Made by a program: the position numbers and the translations under genes. The notes under the pieces are model-generated. The model was not told the DNA's origin, searched no databases, and worked only from the letters and a program-made list of their open reading frames with translations. From an uncultured Bacteroidaceae bacterium (lineage in GTDB: Bacteria > Bacteroidota > Bacteroidia > Bacteroidales > Bacteroidaceae): DNA of 64,000 bases. The first letter of the stretch is position 1, and each line of letters starts with the position of its first letter. This document shows, one piece after another, positions 40,133 through 49,448 of this stretch. The stretch is taken from assembly GCA_944320955.1 (NCBI GenBank), contig CALUJL010000029.1:62001-126000 (forward strand). The letters are read 5' to 3'.

Positions 40133-40633
40133 CTACATGGTCCGGGCAGGAAAGGACATCAGCATCTTGATTGCCGCTACGGCACCTTCCGTCCCCTTAT
40201 TGCCGAGATTTCCTCCGGCACGGGCTTCGGCCTGTTCCATGTTCTCCGTAGTGAGAAGGCCGTAGATGACGGGAATGCTTTCCGTGGCATTCAGCCATGC
40301 AACCCCTTGGGTAACTCCTTGGCAGACGTAGGTGAAATGAGGAGTCTCGCCCTGCACTACGCACCCCAGCACTATGGCGGCATGCACGTGGTAGCGGTCG
40401 ATCATCTGCTTGGCCCCATAGATTAACTCGAAACTGCCCGGGACATGCTTGATGAAGATGTTCTCCTTTTTGGCCCCTTGTGCCGAGAGAGTTTCCACCG
40501 CGCCTTCCAGCAATTTGGAGGTGATGGCGGAGTTCCAGTCGGACACGACTATACCGAAGCGCACGCTCTCAATGCCTTTCAGCTTCAGTGCTTCCGCATC
40601 GTATTCGGAGAGATTGTGATTTTGCGTAGCCAT
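40133..40633 (-). CDS. ribH: 6,7-dimethyl-8-ribityllumazine synthase
   Basis: 166 residues. Penultimate step of riboflavin synthesis, joining the ribityl-uracil and dihydroxybutanone phosphate. Motifs: [26 protein letters not shown], and [20 protein letters not shown] with the catalytic His. It lies 10 bp after the TPR membrane protein gene and directly before tRNA-Tyr. Confidence 0.96.
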   Translation of the reverse strand: MATQNHNLSEYDAEALKLKGIESVRFGIVVSDWNSAITSKLLEGAVETLSAQGAKKENIFIKHVPGSFELIYGAKQMIDRYHVHAAIVLGCVVQGETPHFTYVCQGVTQGVAWLNATESIPVIYGLLTTENMEQAEARAGGNLGNKGTEGAVAAIKMLMSFPARTM

Positions 40634-40643
40634 TTTCCCGCAC

Positions 40644-41363
40644 TTATTTATTCTGACCGCTCAGGAGTTCGGCACGTTCTATGTATTTGTCGATTTCTCC
40701 GCTGCGGGCCTGAGTCGAATTGACGTAAGTCTCTTTTATCTCGGTATAGAGTTCGAGCGCTTTTCCGTAGTTGTTCTGTTTCTCATATACGAGTGCGGCT
40801 TTCATCAGGAACAGCGGGCTGATGGAGTTGTTGACGCCCTCCGTGCTTGCAGCCTTGCTGTCTGCCATTTCTGCGGCATCGAGGAATGCGGCAGAGGCCT
40901 TGTCCAAATCGCCCAATTCCACATAGCAGTCGCCTTGTGCAGCCATGACCATGGGAGCTACGATGGCATCGTCGCCGTCAAACTGGCCCAGATATTCGAG
41001 AGCTTCCTTGTACTTGCCCAATTGCGCGTAGCAGATGCCGGCATAGCCGTTGGCCAGTTTGGCCGTCTTCGTGCCGCCATATTCTTTGATGACGCGCAGG
41101 AAACCGATATATCCGCGGTTGTCTCCGTTGAGGGCCTCGTTATAGGCGCCGATTCCGAAGTAGGTCTCGCCTTTGAAGATGGCGGCTTCCGCCTTTTCCT
41201 CACGGGGAGCGATGTAGAGGTATTTATAGGCAAAGTATCCGCCTACGATGACAATCAGGGCTACGACCAGCCCGATTACTATCTTTTTGTTCTTCTCTAT
41301 CCAAGTTATCAGGCCGGTTTTGCTTTCAGCCTGCTCTTCCATTCCGTTCTTGGTGATGGCCAT
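40644..41363 (-). CDS. Membrane-anchored TPR protein (YfgM-like)
   Basis: 239 residues. A cytoplasmic N-terminal stretch, one membrane helix ([19 protein letters not shown], about residues 29-47), then tetratricopeptide-like helical pairs to the C-terminus ([58 protein letters not shown]). This is the layout of YfgM/ancillary SecYEG-type proteins, so a role in envelope protein quality control is possible. It has its own promoter at 41426-41457 and is co-oriented with ribH. Confidence 0.8.
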   Translation of the reverse strand: MAITKNGMEEQAESKTGLITWIEKNKKIVIGLVVALIVIVGGYFAYKYLYIAPREEKAEAAIFKGETYFGIGAYNEALNGDNRGYIGFLRVIKEYGGTKTAKLANGYAGICYAQLGKYKEALEYLGQFDGDDAIVAPMVMAAQGDCYVELGDLDKASAAFLDAAEMADSKAASTEGVNNSISPLFLMKAALVYEKQNNYGKALELYTEIKETYVNSTQARSGEIDKYIERAELLSGQNK

Positions 41364-41425
41364 TTTATTTCTTTCTTTATATATATGTAACGATTCTGTA
41401 TCTCGCCTTTCCGTTAAAGGCGGGG

Positions 41426-41457
41426 CAAAAGTAATTCTTTTTAGAGTATAAACGAAA
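41426..41457 (-). promoter_or_regulatory. Promoter of the TPR-ribH-tRNA-Tyr unit
   Basis: Minus strand TTTC (41454-41457), 20 bp, TACTTTTG (41426-41433). Confidence 0.6.
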
Positions 41458-41472
41458 TTATTCGCCTTTATT

Positions 41473-41505
41473 TTTGGCCGCCCCTTGCGTTTTTTTCTAC
41501 TTTTG
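41473..41505 (+). promoter_or_regulatory. Promoter of recF
   Basis: TTTG (41473-41476), 21 bp, TACTTTTG (41498-41505), followed by a leader of about 20 nt. Confidence 0.7.
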
Positions 41506-41529
41506 CACGGCTAAATCCGCTGACTGCAC

Positions 41530-42684
41530 ATGTTATTGAAGCAAATCTCCATACTTAATTATAAGAATTTGGCCGAGGCCGACCTCCATTTCTCCGACAA
41601 GGTGAACTGTTTTGTGGGCTTCAACGGGATGGGGAAGACGAATCTTTTGGATGCAATCTACTACCTTTCTTTCTGCAAGAGCGCGACCAATCCGGCCGAC
41701 TCCCAGAACATACGGCACGAGGCGGACTTCTTCATGCTCCAGGGGCACTATCTTCTGGACAGCGGCGAGGAGGAAGACATCTGTTGCTCCCTGCGTCGCG
41801 GCCGGGGGAAGAAGTTCCGCAAGGGGAAAAAGGAGTACCGCCGGCTTTCGGACCACATCGGTTCTTTCCCGCTGGTGCAGGTCTCCCCGGCCGACGGGCT
41901 GCTGGTTTCCGGAGGAAGCGAGGAGCGCCGCCGGTTTGTGGACATGACCGTTTGCCAGTACGACCGCCCCTATATGGAGGCTCTGCTGCGCTATAACAAA
42001 GCCTTGATGCAGCGCAATGCGCTACTGAAGCTCTCGGAGAAACAGCCGGTGGACCCGGCTTTGTTCGACTTGTGGGAGGAAACCATGGACGAGGCGGCAC
42101 AGACGGTCTACGGGACGAGGCTGAATTTCATCTCGGCTTTCATCCCGCTCTTCAACGAAGTGCATGCTTCCATCACGTCCCGCAGCAGGGAGCGCGTAAG
42201 CCTGGCCTATGAGTCCCATCTCAGCCGTGGCCCGCTCCGCCGGCAGCTGGCCGAATGCCGGGCGAAGGAGCAGATCGTGGGCTACACGCTGCACGGCATA
42301 CACAAAGACGACCTGACGATGCTCCTCGACGGCTTCCCCCTGCGCCGCGAGGGCTCGCAAGGGCAGGGAAAGAGCTACCTCGTAGCGCTGAAACTGGCCC
42401 AGTATCTCTACCTGAAGGAGCGCCTCGGGCAGCTTCCGCTGCTGCTGCTGGACGATCTCTTCGACAAACTCGACAGCGAGCGTGTCCGGCAGATCATCCA
42501 TCTGGTCTCCGGCAAGTCTTTCGGCCAGATATTCCTGACCGATACGCACCGCGACCATCTCTTCCGCATACTCTCGGACATGCAGACGCCCTACCGCATC
42601 TTTTCCGTGGAGGACGGGAAAGTGACACCGGAGGCAGAGGACATACCGTCTGCGCCCCTACCAACCGCAAACCGCGCCCTATGA
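41530..42684 (+). CDS. recF: DNA replication/repair protein RecF
   Basis: 384 residues, an SMC-like ATPase that helps load RecA at gapped DNA. Walker A GFNGMGKTNLLDAI near residue 30, ABC signature GSQGQGKSYLVALKLAQ and Walker B LPLLLLDDLFDKLD are intact. Its stop overlaps the start of the DUF721 gene (ATGA at 42681-42684), so the two are translationally coupled. Confidence 0.96.
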   Translation: MLLKQISILNYKNLAEADLHFSDKVNCFVGFNGMGKTNLLDAIYYLSFCKSATNPADSQNIRHEADFFMLQGHYLLDSGEEEDICCSLRRGRGKKFRKGKKEYRRLSDHIGSFPLVQVSPADGLLVSGGSEERRRFVDMTVCQYDRPYMEALLRYNKALMQRNALLKLSEKQPVDPALFDLWEETMDEAAQTVYGTRLNFISAFIPLFNEVHASITSRSRERVSLAYESHLSRGPLRRQLAECRAKEQIVGYTLHGIHKDDLTMLLDGFPLRREGSQGQGKSYLVALKLAQYLYLKERLGQLPLLLLDDLFDKLDSERVRQIIHLVSGKSFGQIFLTDTHRDHLFRILSDMQTPYRIFSVEDGKVTPEAEDIPSAPLPTANRAL

Positions 42685-42971
42685 TGAAAAAGAAACAGGC
42701 AGAACCCATCGGCAGCCTCATCCTGCAAATGCTGCGGAAGGAGGGCTTGGAAGCACCGCTCCAGCAGCACCGCCTGCTGGCTGCATGGGCCGACGTGGCC
42801 GGAGTGATGGGGCGCTATACGAGCCGCCTCTCCATCCGCAACCAGGTTCTCACGATGCACGTCAGCAGTTCCGCCTGCCGGCAGGAGTTGCTCATGCGCA
42901 AGGCGGAACTGATAGCCGAGCTGAACCGCCGGGCGGGCGGGCCGGTTATCGTCGACATCGTTTTCTTCTGA
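42681..42971 (+). CDS. DUF721 / DciA-like protein
   Basis: 96 residues, basic: IGSLILQMLRKEGLEAPLQQ, LLAAWADVAG, YTSRLSIRNQVLTMHVSSSA. This is the DUF721 family, related to the DNA-binding part of the helicase loader DciA. Its coupling to recF through the ATGA overlap agrees with a DNA replication role. The 19-bp hairpin of repeat locus D follows and may end the transcript. Confidence 0.85.
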   Translation: MMKKKQAEPIGSLILQMLRKEGLEAPLQQHRLLAAWADVAGVMGRYTSRLSIRNQVLTMHVSSSACRQELLMRKAELIAELNRRAGGPVIVDIVFF

Positions 42972-43060
42972 ATTTTTCCGCGCCGCGCCTTTTAGAAAAA
43001 AGCGCTGCCGCTTTTCTGAAAAAGTCCTTGGGGTTTTTGCGAAAAGCGGCAGCGCTTTTC
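42972..43060. repeat. Intergenic hairpin-repeat locus D (3-4 units), perfect 19-bp stem
   Basis: Units of about 23-24 bp. AAAAGCGCTGCCGCTTTTC (42998-43016) is the exact complement of GAAAAGCGGCAGCGCTTTT (43041-43059), enclosing a middle unit with core gtccttgggg. It lies right after the recF-DUF721 pair and can act as its terminator. Confidence 0.85.
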
Positions 43061-43206
43061 GTCGTCGAAACCGGCGGTTTGGGAGAGGGATTGCGGGGAT
43101 TGGTCGAGAAGGGGCAGGGGCGCATTAAACTTTCGCTGCGGGACAGGTCAAAAGGATGTGACACACAAACAAATTATCTATTCAACCTTTTAAACCAACT
43201 GCAAGT

Positions 43207-43659
43207 ATGAAGAAAGTATTTTTGATGTTGTTTCTGGCAGTATGCTGCACGACAGTGAGTGTATCGGCACAGGGCCGCCGGGGACGGGCGAAGGCAGATT
43301 ATCCTTCGAAGGAGCTGATTGCACAAGTGAAGCTGACCGACGAGCAAGTGGCGGCGCTCAAGGAAAACGAAGAGGCCTACCAGAAAGCGCTGAAGGAGCT
43401 CCCCACCAAGGGAATCGAGCGCGACTCGCTGCAGACGCTGCGCCGGACGGTACAAGAAGCGCGGCTGGAGGGCATCCGGAAGGCCTTGCCCGACGTGGAA
43501 CAGTATGTGGACTATCTGGAATATGAGTTGCTCCACCCGTCTTTCCCCGCATTTGCTCCTATGCGGGATCAGGCACCCCGCCGGCCGGCGCGGCGCGACT
43601 TTGGCATGGACGACATGCCGGGTGACGGCTTCGGAGGTGGCGGGATGGGCGACTTTTAG
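43207..43659 (+). CDS. Small exported protein with Spy/CpxP-like motif
   Basis: 150 residues with signal peptide MKKVFLMLFLAVCCTTVSVSAQ. The mature protein is helical with KLTDEQVAALKENEEAYQKA, similar to the LTxxQ-type repeats of the periplasmic chaperones Spy and CpxP, and ends in a Gly/Asp/Pro/Met-rich tail (DDMPGDGFGGGGMGDF). Function is not established. A single-gene unit followed by a strong terminator; no TAnnTTTG element is clear upstream. Confidence 0.7.
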   Translation: MKKVFLMLFLAVCCTTVSVSAQGRRGRAKADYPSKELIAQVKLTDEQVAALKENEEAYQKALKELPTKGIERDSLQTLRRTVQEARLEGIRKALPDVEQYVDYLEYELLHPSFPAFAPMRDQAPRRPARRDFGMDDMPGDGFGGGGMGDF

Positions 43660-43723
43660 CCGCACCGTCCGCTTCCCGGCTTGCTTCGGGAAGGCCGGAT
43701 AGTAGATGATAAGAGAGAGAGGA

Positions 43724-43760
43724 GGGGGCGCATTCCACACTCGGATGCGCCCCCTTTTTT
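43724..43760 (+). terminator. Intrinsic terminator after the Spy-like gene
   Basis: GGGGGCGCAT (43724-43733) pairs with ATGCGCCCCC (43745-43754), followed by six T. Confidence 0.9.
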
Positions 43761-43762
43761 GT

Positions 43763-46700
43763 TTAACGGATGATGATTTTCTGTGAAAGCTCCTTGCCGG
43801 AGGTCTTTTCCTGCAGGGTCAGCAGGTAGGTGCCCGGCGCGGCGGGAGCGCCGATGCTGGCCGTCGCTCCCGGCAGGCGGTGGGCGGCGAGCAGCGCGCC
43901 TTGGGCGTTGAATATATATAAGGTCTGTTCGGCACTATCCCACGGGGAACGGACCTGTATCTCTTCCGATTCGGAGAGGAGGGTATTGGCCAGGAACGTG
44001 CGGGTGGCGGGGTTGGCAGCCGTTTCGCCGAGGGAGGTGGGTGTCATGAGTGCCTGTATTTCCTCTTCGGTAAGGGCTATGTTGTACAGGCGGAAGTCGT
44101 CCATCGTCCCGCAGTAGTCCGCATTGTCGTTGGCTACGCTGCTGTCCCACCATTGTGTGCGGCCTATGTAGTTCCGGCTGTCGCTTCCGCCGGCAGACAC
44201 TTGGTAGGGCTCGGTCGTGATGCTCGTCCCGCTGACGGTCTTGCGCCCGTTCAGGTAAATGGCCGTAGTGCGGCTCCTGGCGTCGAAGGTGAAAGCCACC
44301 CAATTCTCTGCCCCTACGGTGAGCGCCGTGGGGGAGTCTATCATCCGCGTCGTGCCGCCTTGGTATTTCACGCCTGCCGTCAGCTTGGAGGCGCGGCCGA
44401 AGACGCTGTTGCCCGAGTTGCACCCGAAGTCGTAGAGGCGCGGGGCTTTGTTCAGGTTCTTGGGGGTCACTCTCATCAGGAAGGTATAGCTCCGCAGGTT
44501 TTCGAGCACTCCGTCGGGGGCTTGCAGGTAGCCGTTTGTGGAAAAGCCCGTCGGCGTGTTGGCCGAAAGGTCGAGCGTCCCGTCGATGGCGGCGCTGCCG
44601 CAGATCCGGGCATCGAGCCCGTTTCCGCTTTGGTCTTCCACATAGCGCCCGCCGGTGCCGTCCTCCCGCACTTGCGCGGGCTCAAACTCGTAGCTCAGTA
44701 CAAGGTTGCGCTCTACTTCGCGCGGGAGAACCCGGGCTTCGAAGGTGCGGCTCTGTTCGCCGATGCTTGCGGTCAGCTCCACTGCGGTAGCCTCCTGCGG
44801 AAAAGCGACCAGCCCGGTCGTTGTGACCAGGCTGGGGTTGGAAGAAGTCCACACGATTTGTTCGCCGGAAGAGGTAAGGCCGGGGAGCACGAGGTCGGTG
44901 GTTATTTCTTTCGGCACTTCGAGTTGTTCGAGCGCGGCTTCGTTCTGCAGCGCGGCGTCCAGCTCGTAGGTGGCCGTAGTGTCGCTCAGGGCTTTGATTT
45001 CTTGCCGGGAGAGCACGCGGTTGTAGATGCGGCAGTCTTCGATCCACCCGGCGAACCCGCCCAGGAGGAGCGGCTCTTTCGTGTCGATGCGGACGGAGAC
45101 GGTCTGGTCGAGCAGGCCGTTGCGGTAGATGCGCAGCAGGCCGTCGGCATAAGTCAGCGTCAGATTGAAGTATTGCAGGCGGGTCGGGTCGTACCATTGG
45201 CCTCCGGTTCCGCGGTTTTCCTGCTGCCAGCAGTCGGAAGTGCCCAAGACGTTTGTGCTTTCCCAACTTTGTCCTTCGCCGGAGCGGAGCACGGGTTTCA
45301 GGGTTTCCCCGTCCAGTTCGTAGCTGAGGGAGCCGATTTTCAGGATGGTTCCTTGGTAGTTTGCGGGATTGATGTAGGGCGAGAGGGAGAGGGTGAAGGC
45401 ATCGCCCTCCGGAAGGGAGAGGGAATAGGCTGTTTCGGCTGTTGACACGAGTACTCCGTTTTGCACCTTGAAGTTTTCTCCGGCTGCGGTCTGGCCGAAA
45501 TCTTCTTCCGCCGCCAGGCCTTTCTCCAGGTCTGTCTCTTCATCGAAGCCCGGGAAATCGCAATGGATGCCGGTGGGGTAGCCCTGAGGGCGGGAGGAAC
45601 TGACAATCCAGTCGTAGTAATCGCCGTACATCCATGCCAGCCGGAGCGGGCTGCGGCCGGAGTTTGGAAGAATGAAGGGGCGCACATTGTTTTTCAGCGA
45701 GTTCTTTGTGATTTGCTCGCGGGCGGCAATCTGGTTGTCCTCGCCCATCGTGAAGCGAACCAGCTCATAAACCCGCCCGTTCTCGCCCTCTACCGGCGCA
45801 GAGCAGTAGACGATATTCGGATTCTCCGGGTCGATGGCCATACCCCCGCTGTAGCATTTTTCCAGATTGGGCGTCTGGTGGAAATGTCCGCCTCCGTTGC
45901 AGAGGAAAGTCTTTGCCCATTTGCTCCCGGTCCAGCGGGCGTAATAGTAATCGTGGGAGTTCTTGTCGGAACTGATGCGCACCATGGCGATGACGGGGTT
46001 GCCGCTCTTGTCCTTTTCTACCTGCCATACCCAGTCGCGGCACGAGGGATTGTCGACCACGGTGTTGGGGTAGCTGCTGACGTAGCTGCTCTGTTTGGTC
46101 ACACGGAAAGGGCCGTCGGCTATCGTGGACAGGACTTTTCCCGTGACATCCGTCAGTTGCAGCGTATTGATGTCGATGAAATTGAAATAGAGGAAGTTCG
46201 GGTCTTCATTGTCGGGGTGCCCGGTGGTATAAGTGAGGTAGATTTTGTCTTTTCCGTTGGAGGAATATTTGGCATAGGGGCGTGCGCCGGTGCTTTGCAC
46301 TATCTGATAGGGGCCCCAGGCTTCCTGCACTTTCCCGTCGGCGCCGGGCAGGGTGAACTTGGCGATGGTGGGATGCCAGTTTATGCCACGCCAGCAGAGG
46401 TAGAAGTGCTCCGGATCGTCCGAGAGGATGAAGGGCGAGGGATAGGTAGTGTTGTTCTTCGTGGGGATTTTGTGCTCCGCGCCGAGGGTGCGGATGTCGC
46501 CCGGCTGTTGCGAAACGCGGTAGTAGAAGCAGGGTTCGTCGGTATGGCGGGAATAAAAGACCATGACGCGCTCGTCGGGGAGGACGAGGAATGTGGGATT
46601 GTCGTGGTCGTCGGGCTGGAAATAGGAGCGTATGAGGACTTCGGTCTGCTCCTGTTTCAGGAAATCGTACTGCATGGCCTTGATGCTGCCGTGCACGTCG

Positions 46701-46918
46701 ATGTAGCCCACGTAGCTGGAATTGATGGTTCCGGAGGCATTTTCATAATGTAGCGCGCGCGGGTCGGCAAACCAGCACCACGCGCCTTCGGTGGTGACGC
46801 AGTGCCCGGAGTAAGTGGCCGGGCTTTCTTCCGCATTTGCGGCATGGGCGGCAGGGCGCGGGCTTAGGCACAGTGCCGTCACGCAGCAGAGGAAAATGTA
46901 GAAACGGTTAAATTTCAT
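43763..46918 (-). CDS. Secreted BNR-propeller/LamG protein with T9SS sorting domain
   Basis: 1051 residues with signal peptide MKFNRFYIFLCCVTALC... Residues about 40-460 form a BNR_4-type beta-propeller (TTEGAWCWFADPRALHYEN, YFQPDDHDNPTFLVL, RVYELVRFT). About 520-650 is a LamG/concanavalin-like domain, about 665-740 an atrophied Ig-like domain (ITTDLVLPGLTSSGEQIVWT), and about 750-960 a second LamG domain. The last 75 residues (SPWDSAEQTLYIFNAQGALL ... GTYLLTLQEKTSGKELSQKI) are a type A T9SS C-terminal domain. BNR_4 propellers occur in polysaccharide lyases and related enzymes, so a surface polysaccharide-degrading role is likely but unproven. The start at 46918 is preferred over 46969. Confidence 0.82.
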   Translation of the reverse strand: MKFNRFYIFLCCVTALCLSPRPAAHAANAEESPATYSGHCVTTEGAWCWFADPRALHYENASGTINSSYVGYIDVHGSIKAMQYDFLKQEQTEVLIRSYFQPDDHDNPTFLVLPDERVMVFYSRHTDEPCFYYRVSQQPGDIRTLGAEHKIPTKNNTTYPSPFILSDDPEHFYLCWRGINWHPTIAKFTLPGADGKVQEAWGPYQIVQSTGARPYAKYSSNGKDKIYLTYTTGHPDNEDPNFLYFNFIDINTLQLTDVTGKVLSTIADGPFRVTKQSSYVSSYPNTVVDNPSCRDWVWQVEKDKSGNPVIAMVRISSDKNSHDYYYARWTGSKWAKTFLCNGGGHFHQTPNLEKCYSGGMAIDPENPNIVYCSAPVEGENGRVYELVRFTMGEDNQIAAREQITKNSLKNNVRPFILPNSGRSPLRLAWMYGDYYDWIVSSSRPQGYPTGIHCDFPGFDEETDLEKGLAAEEDFGQTAAGENFKVQNGVLVSTAETAYSLSLPEGDAFTLSLSPYINPANYQGTILKIGSLSYELDGETLKPVLRSGEGQSWESTNVLGTSDCWQQENRGTGGQWYDPTRLQYFNLTLTYADGLLRIYRNGLLDQTVSVRIDTKEPLLLGGFAGWIEDCRIYNRVLSRQEIKALSDTTATYELDAALQNEAALEQLEVPKEITTDLVLPGLTSSGEQIVWTSSNPSLVTTTGLVAFPQEATAVELTASIGEQSRTFEARVLPREVERNLVLSYEFEPAQVREDGTGGRYVEDQSGNGLDARICGSAAIDGTLDLSANTPTGFSTNGYLQAPDGVLENLRSYTFLMRVTPKNLNKAPRLYDFGCNSGNSVFGRASKLTAGVKYQGGTTRMIDSPTALTVGAENWVAFTFDARSRTTAIYLNGRKTVSGTSITTEPYQVSAGGSDSRNYIGRTQWWDSSVANDNADYCGTMDDFRLYNIALTEEEIQALMTPTSLGETAANPATRTFLANTLLSESEEIQVRSPWDSAEQTLYIFNAQGALLAAHRLPGATASIGAPAAPGTYLLTLQEKTSGKELSQKIIIR

Positions 46919-46966
46919 GGGTGTATCTATTATGTGAAACAATATCTTTCGCTTCTTGCGTGAGGG

Positions 46967-46974
46967 CAAAGATA
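46967..46974 (-). promoter_or_regulatory. -7 promoter element for the BNR/LamG gene
   Basis: Minus strand reads TATCTTTG, about 48 bp before the ATG at 46918. Confidence 0.5.
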
Positions 46975-47041
46975 GGGAAGTTTGTCCGTTTTTCTTTTCT
47001 GCAAAAACGGAAAAAAGGTTGGATTTTCGGTATAAACCGGC

Positions 47042-48982
47042 TTATTTCGGCCTTTTCTTGCCTTTGTCTTTGCTATAAACGGGCGGCTGCTTTTCCCGGC
47101 GGGCCTGTGCGGGCGGACGTTTCTCTGCCTCCGGCCTGTGGCTCCCGCCGTAGGGGAAGAGTTTTTCCGCCAGGTCCCTCCGCCCGATGTGCTGCAGGGA
47201 GCGCACGATGGCGGCGCGCATTTCGGGCTTGTACCAGAAGAAGTATTGCCGCTGGGCTTCTTTTTCGGCTTTTCCGTGGGCGGTGAAGACTGGTTGGAGC
47301 GTATAGGGGTGGAGCCCGGTGTAGAAGATTTCGGTGGAGAGGCTCATGGGGGTGGGCGTGAAGTCCTGCACTTGCTGGAGATGGAAGTGGAGTTTTCGTG
47401 TCAGGACGGCCAGTTCGGCCATGTCGGCTTCGTGGCAACCGGGGTGGCTGCTGATGAAGTAGGGGATGAGCTGCTGGTTGAGCCCGTATTTGCGGTCGAT
47501 TTGCTCGAATATCTGCTGGAATCGCTCGAAAAGCCGGAACGAGGGTTTGCGCATGAGCTGCAGTACGCGGTCGGAGGTGTGCTCCGGCGCTACTTTGAGG
47601 CGGCCGCTTACGTGAAAGCGCAGTAACTCTTCGAGAAAAGCGCTGCCGCTTTTTGTCAATTCCCCTGCATCTTTTTGCGAAAAGAGCAGGTCGTATCGCA
47701 CGCCGCTGCCGATGAAACTCCTTTTTATGCCGGGGACTGCGTCGACGGCGCGGTAGAGTTCGACGAGCGGGCCGTGGTCCGTCTGCAGGTTGGGGCAGAT
47801 TTTCGGGTGGATGCACGAGGGACGTGCGCAGCGGGCGCACTTGTTCCGGTCCGCACCGCCCATCCGGTACATATTGGCCGAGGGGCCTCCGAGATCGCTG
47901 ATGTAGCCTTTGAAGTCGGGCATGCGGGTTACTGCCTCTACTTCCCGCAGTATGGACTCTTTGCTGCGGGAGACGACGAATTTCCCCTGGTGGGCGGAGA
48001 TGGTGCAGAAGGCGCACCCGCCGAAGCAGCCGCGGTGGATGCAGACGGAGTGGCGTATCATCTCGTAGGCGGGGATGCGCTTGCCGCGGTATTTGGGGTG
48101 GGGCAGGCGGGTGTAGGGCAGGTCGTAGATGCGGTCGAGCTGCGCCGTCGACATCGGGGGGTAGGGCGGATTGACCACCATGCAGCCCCGGCCGGTCGCC
48201 TGCAGCAGGCGCGCGGCGTGGAGCTTGTTGCTCTCTTCTTCGATGTGGCGGAAGTTTTCGGCCTGGCAGCGTTTGCTTTTGAGGCAGTCTTCGTAGGGGT
48301 GGAGGCGGATGTCGCCCTCCTGTGGGGCCACTTCGGCGGCGGGGGCGAGGAAGACGGTCTGGTGTATGTCGGTCAGGGCGCGCAGGTCGCCGGCGGTGGC
48401 GGGGCGGGAGAGTGAGCGGAGCCTGCGGGCTACTTCGCAGACGGGCTCTTCGCCCATGCCGTAGACGAGCAGGTCGGCCCCGCAGTCGGCAAGGATGCCG
48501 GGGCGAAGGCGGTCTTGCCAGTAGTCGTAGTGGGAGAGGCGGCGCATGGAAGCCTCTATGCCGCCCAGGACGACCGGCGCGTCGGGATAGAGTTGCTTGA
48601 GGATGTGGGTGTAGACGATGCTGGGGTAGTCGGGGCGCAGGGTGGGGCGGCTGTCGGGGGAGTAGGCGTCGTCGCTGCGCAGGCGCTTGCCGGCGGTGTA
48701 GCGGTTGACCATGGAGTCCATGTTTCCGGCGCAGACGCCGAAGAAGAGGCGCGGGCGGCCCAGCTTTTTGAAGTCACGGAAGTCGCCGTGCCAGTCGGGC
48801 TGGGGGACGATGGCCACGCGCAGGCCTTCGGCTTCCAGCACACGGCCGATGACGGAGGTGCTGAAGGAGGGATGGTCCACGTAGGCGTCGCCGGAGAAGA
48901 GGATTACGTCGGCCTCTTCCCAGCCGCGCAGTTCCATCTCTTTGCGGGTTGTCGGTAGCCAGTCGGTCAGGCGCGGTTCCAT
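47042..48982 (-). CDS. YgiQ family radical SAM protein
   Basis: 646 residues, matching UPF0313/YgiQ. The N-terminal B12-binding-like region contains ADVILFSGDAYVDHPSFSTS. The radical SAM cluster motif Cx3Cx2C is in CIHRGCFGGCAFC, followed by TISAHQGKFVVSRS and a second Cys cluster CARCARPSCIHPKIC. The Arg/Lys-rich C-terminus is low complexity. Reaction unknown. The upstream small gene ends 7 bp before its start. Confidence 0.9.
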   Translation of the reverse strand: MEPRLTDWLPTTRKEMELRGWEEADVILFSGDAYVDHPSFSTSVIGRVLEAEGLRVAIVPQPDWHGDFRDFKKLGRPRLFFGVCAGNMDSMVNRYTAGKRLRSDDAYSPDSRPTLRPDYPSIVYTHILKQLYPDAPVVLGGIEASMRRLSHYDYWQDRLRPGILADCGADLLVYGMGEEPVCEVARRLRSLSRPATAGDLRALTDIHQTVFLAPAAEVAPQEGDIRLHPYEDCLKSKRCQAENFRHIEEESNKLHAARLLQATGRGCMVVNPPYPPMSTAQLDRIYDLPYTRLPHPKYRGKRIPAYEMIRHSVCIHRGCFGGCAFCTISAHQGKFVVSRSKESILREVEAVTRMPDFKGYISDLGGPSANMYRMGGADRNKCARCARPSCIHPKICPNLQTDHGPLVELYRAVDAVPGIKRSFIGSGVRYDLLFSQKDAGELTKSGSAFLEELLRFHVSGRLKVAPEHTSDRVLQLMRKPSFRLFERFQQIFEQIDRKYGLNQQLIPYFISSHPGCHEADMAELAVLTRKLHFHLQQVQDFTPTPMSLSTEIFYTGLHPYTLQPVFTAHGKAEKEAQRQYFFWYKPEMRAAIVRSLQHIGRRDLAEKLFPYGGSHRPEAEKRPPAQARREKQPPVYSKDKGKKRPK

Positions 48983-48989
48983 GTCGGCC

Positions 48990-49340
48990 TCAGGCTTTCG
49001 GGTCGGACGGTGCGGCGGGTTCGGCGCCTTCTTCTGCCCCGGCGGGGCGGGAGGCTTCCCAGTTTTGGTATAACTCGACGAGCTTCCGCAGGCCGAATGC
49101 CTTCATGTTGTTGTGGTAGATGACGTCGATGCACAGGTCCAGCAGGTCTTTGCAGTCCGTCTCCTGCGTGGCTATCAGGGAGCGGATGTTGAGTTTCAGT
49201 TTGTCCAAGGTGTATTCGTCGATGTGGGCGTTGGCATCGATGAGACCGCTGAAGAGATTGTATTTTCGGATGGTGCCGAGGTTTTCTTCCGATATGTCTA
49301 TGCTGCGCGTGGCGGTGGGGTTGGCTTGAATGTGGTACAT
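48990..49340 (-). CDS. Hypothetical protein of 116 residues
   Basis: I do not recognise the family. No signal peptide or membrane segment. Residues about 15-90 look helical (LDKLKLNIRSLIATQETDCK, LLDLCIDVIYHNNMKAFGLR); the C-terminal 25 residues are Ala/Glu/Pro-rich. It is 7 bp upstream of the ygiQ-like gene on the same strand, so it is probably translated from the same mRNA. Confidence 0.7.
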   Translation of the reverse strand: MYHIQANPTATRSIDISEENLGTIRKYNLFSGLIDANAHIDEYTLDKLKLNIRSLIATQETDCKDLLDLCIDVIYHNNMKAFGLRKLVELYQNWEASRPAGAEEGAEPAAPSDPKA

Positions 49341-49376
49341 GGTTTCAGTGCAGGTTTTAGGGGAAAAGGGAAAAAC

Positions 49377-49412
49377 AAGGGCACCTCCGGGACTTCTGTG
49401 GAGCGTGCCCTT
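49377..49412 (-). terminator. Intrinsic terminator after the phosphohexomutase gene
   Basis: AAGGGCAC (49377-49384) pairs with GTGCCCTT (49405-49412). The minus-strand product runs into GTTTTTCCCTTTT. Confidence 0.8.
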
Positions 49413-49448
49413 GTAGGAATATGAGTCTCTTGGCTCGAAGAGTCGCGG

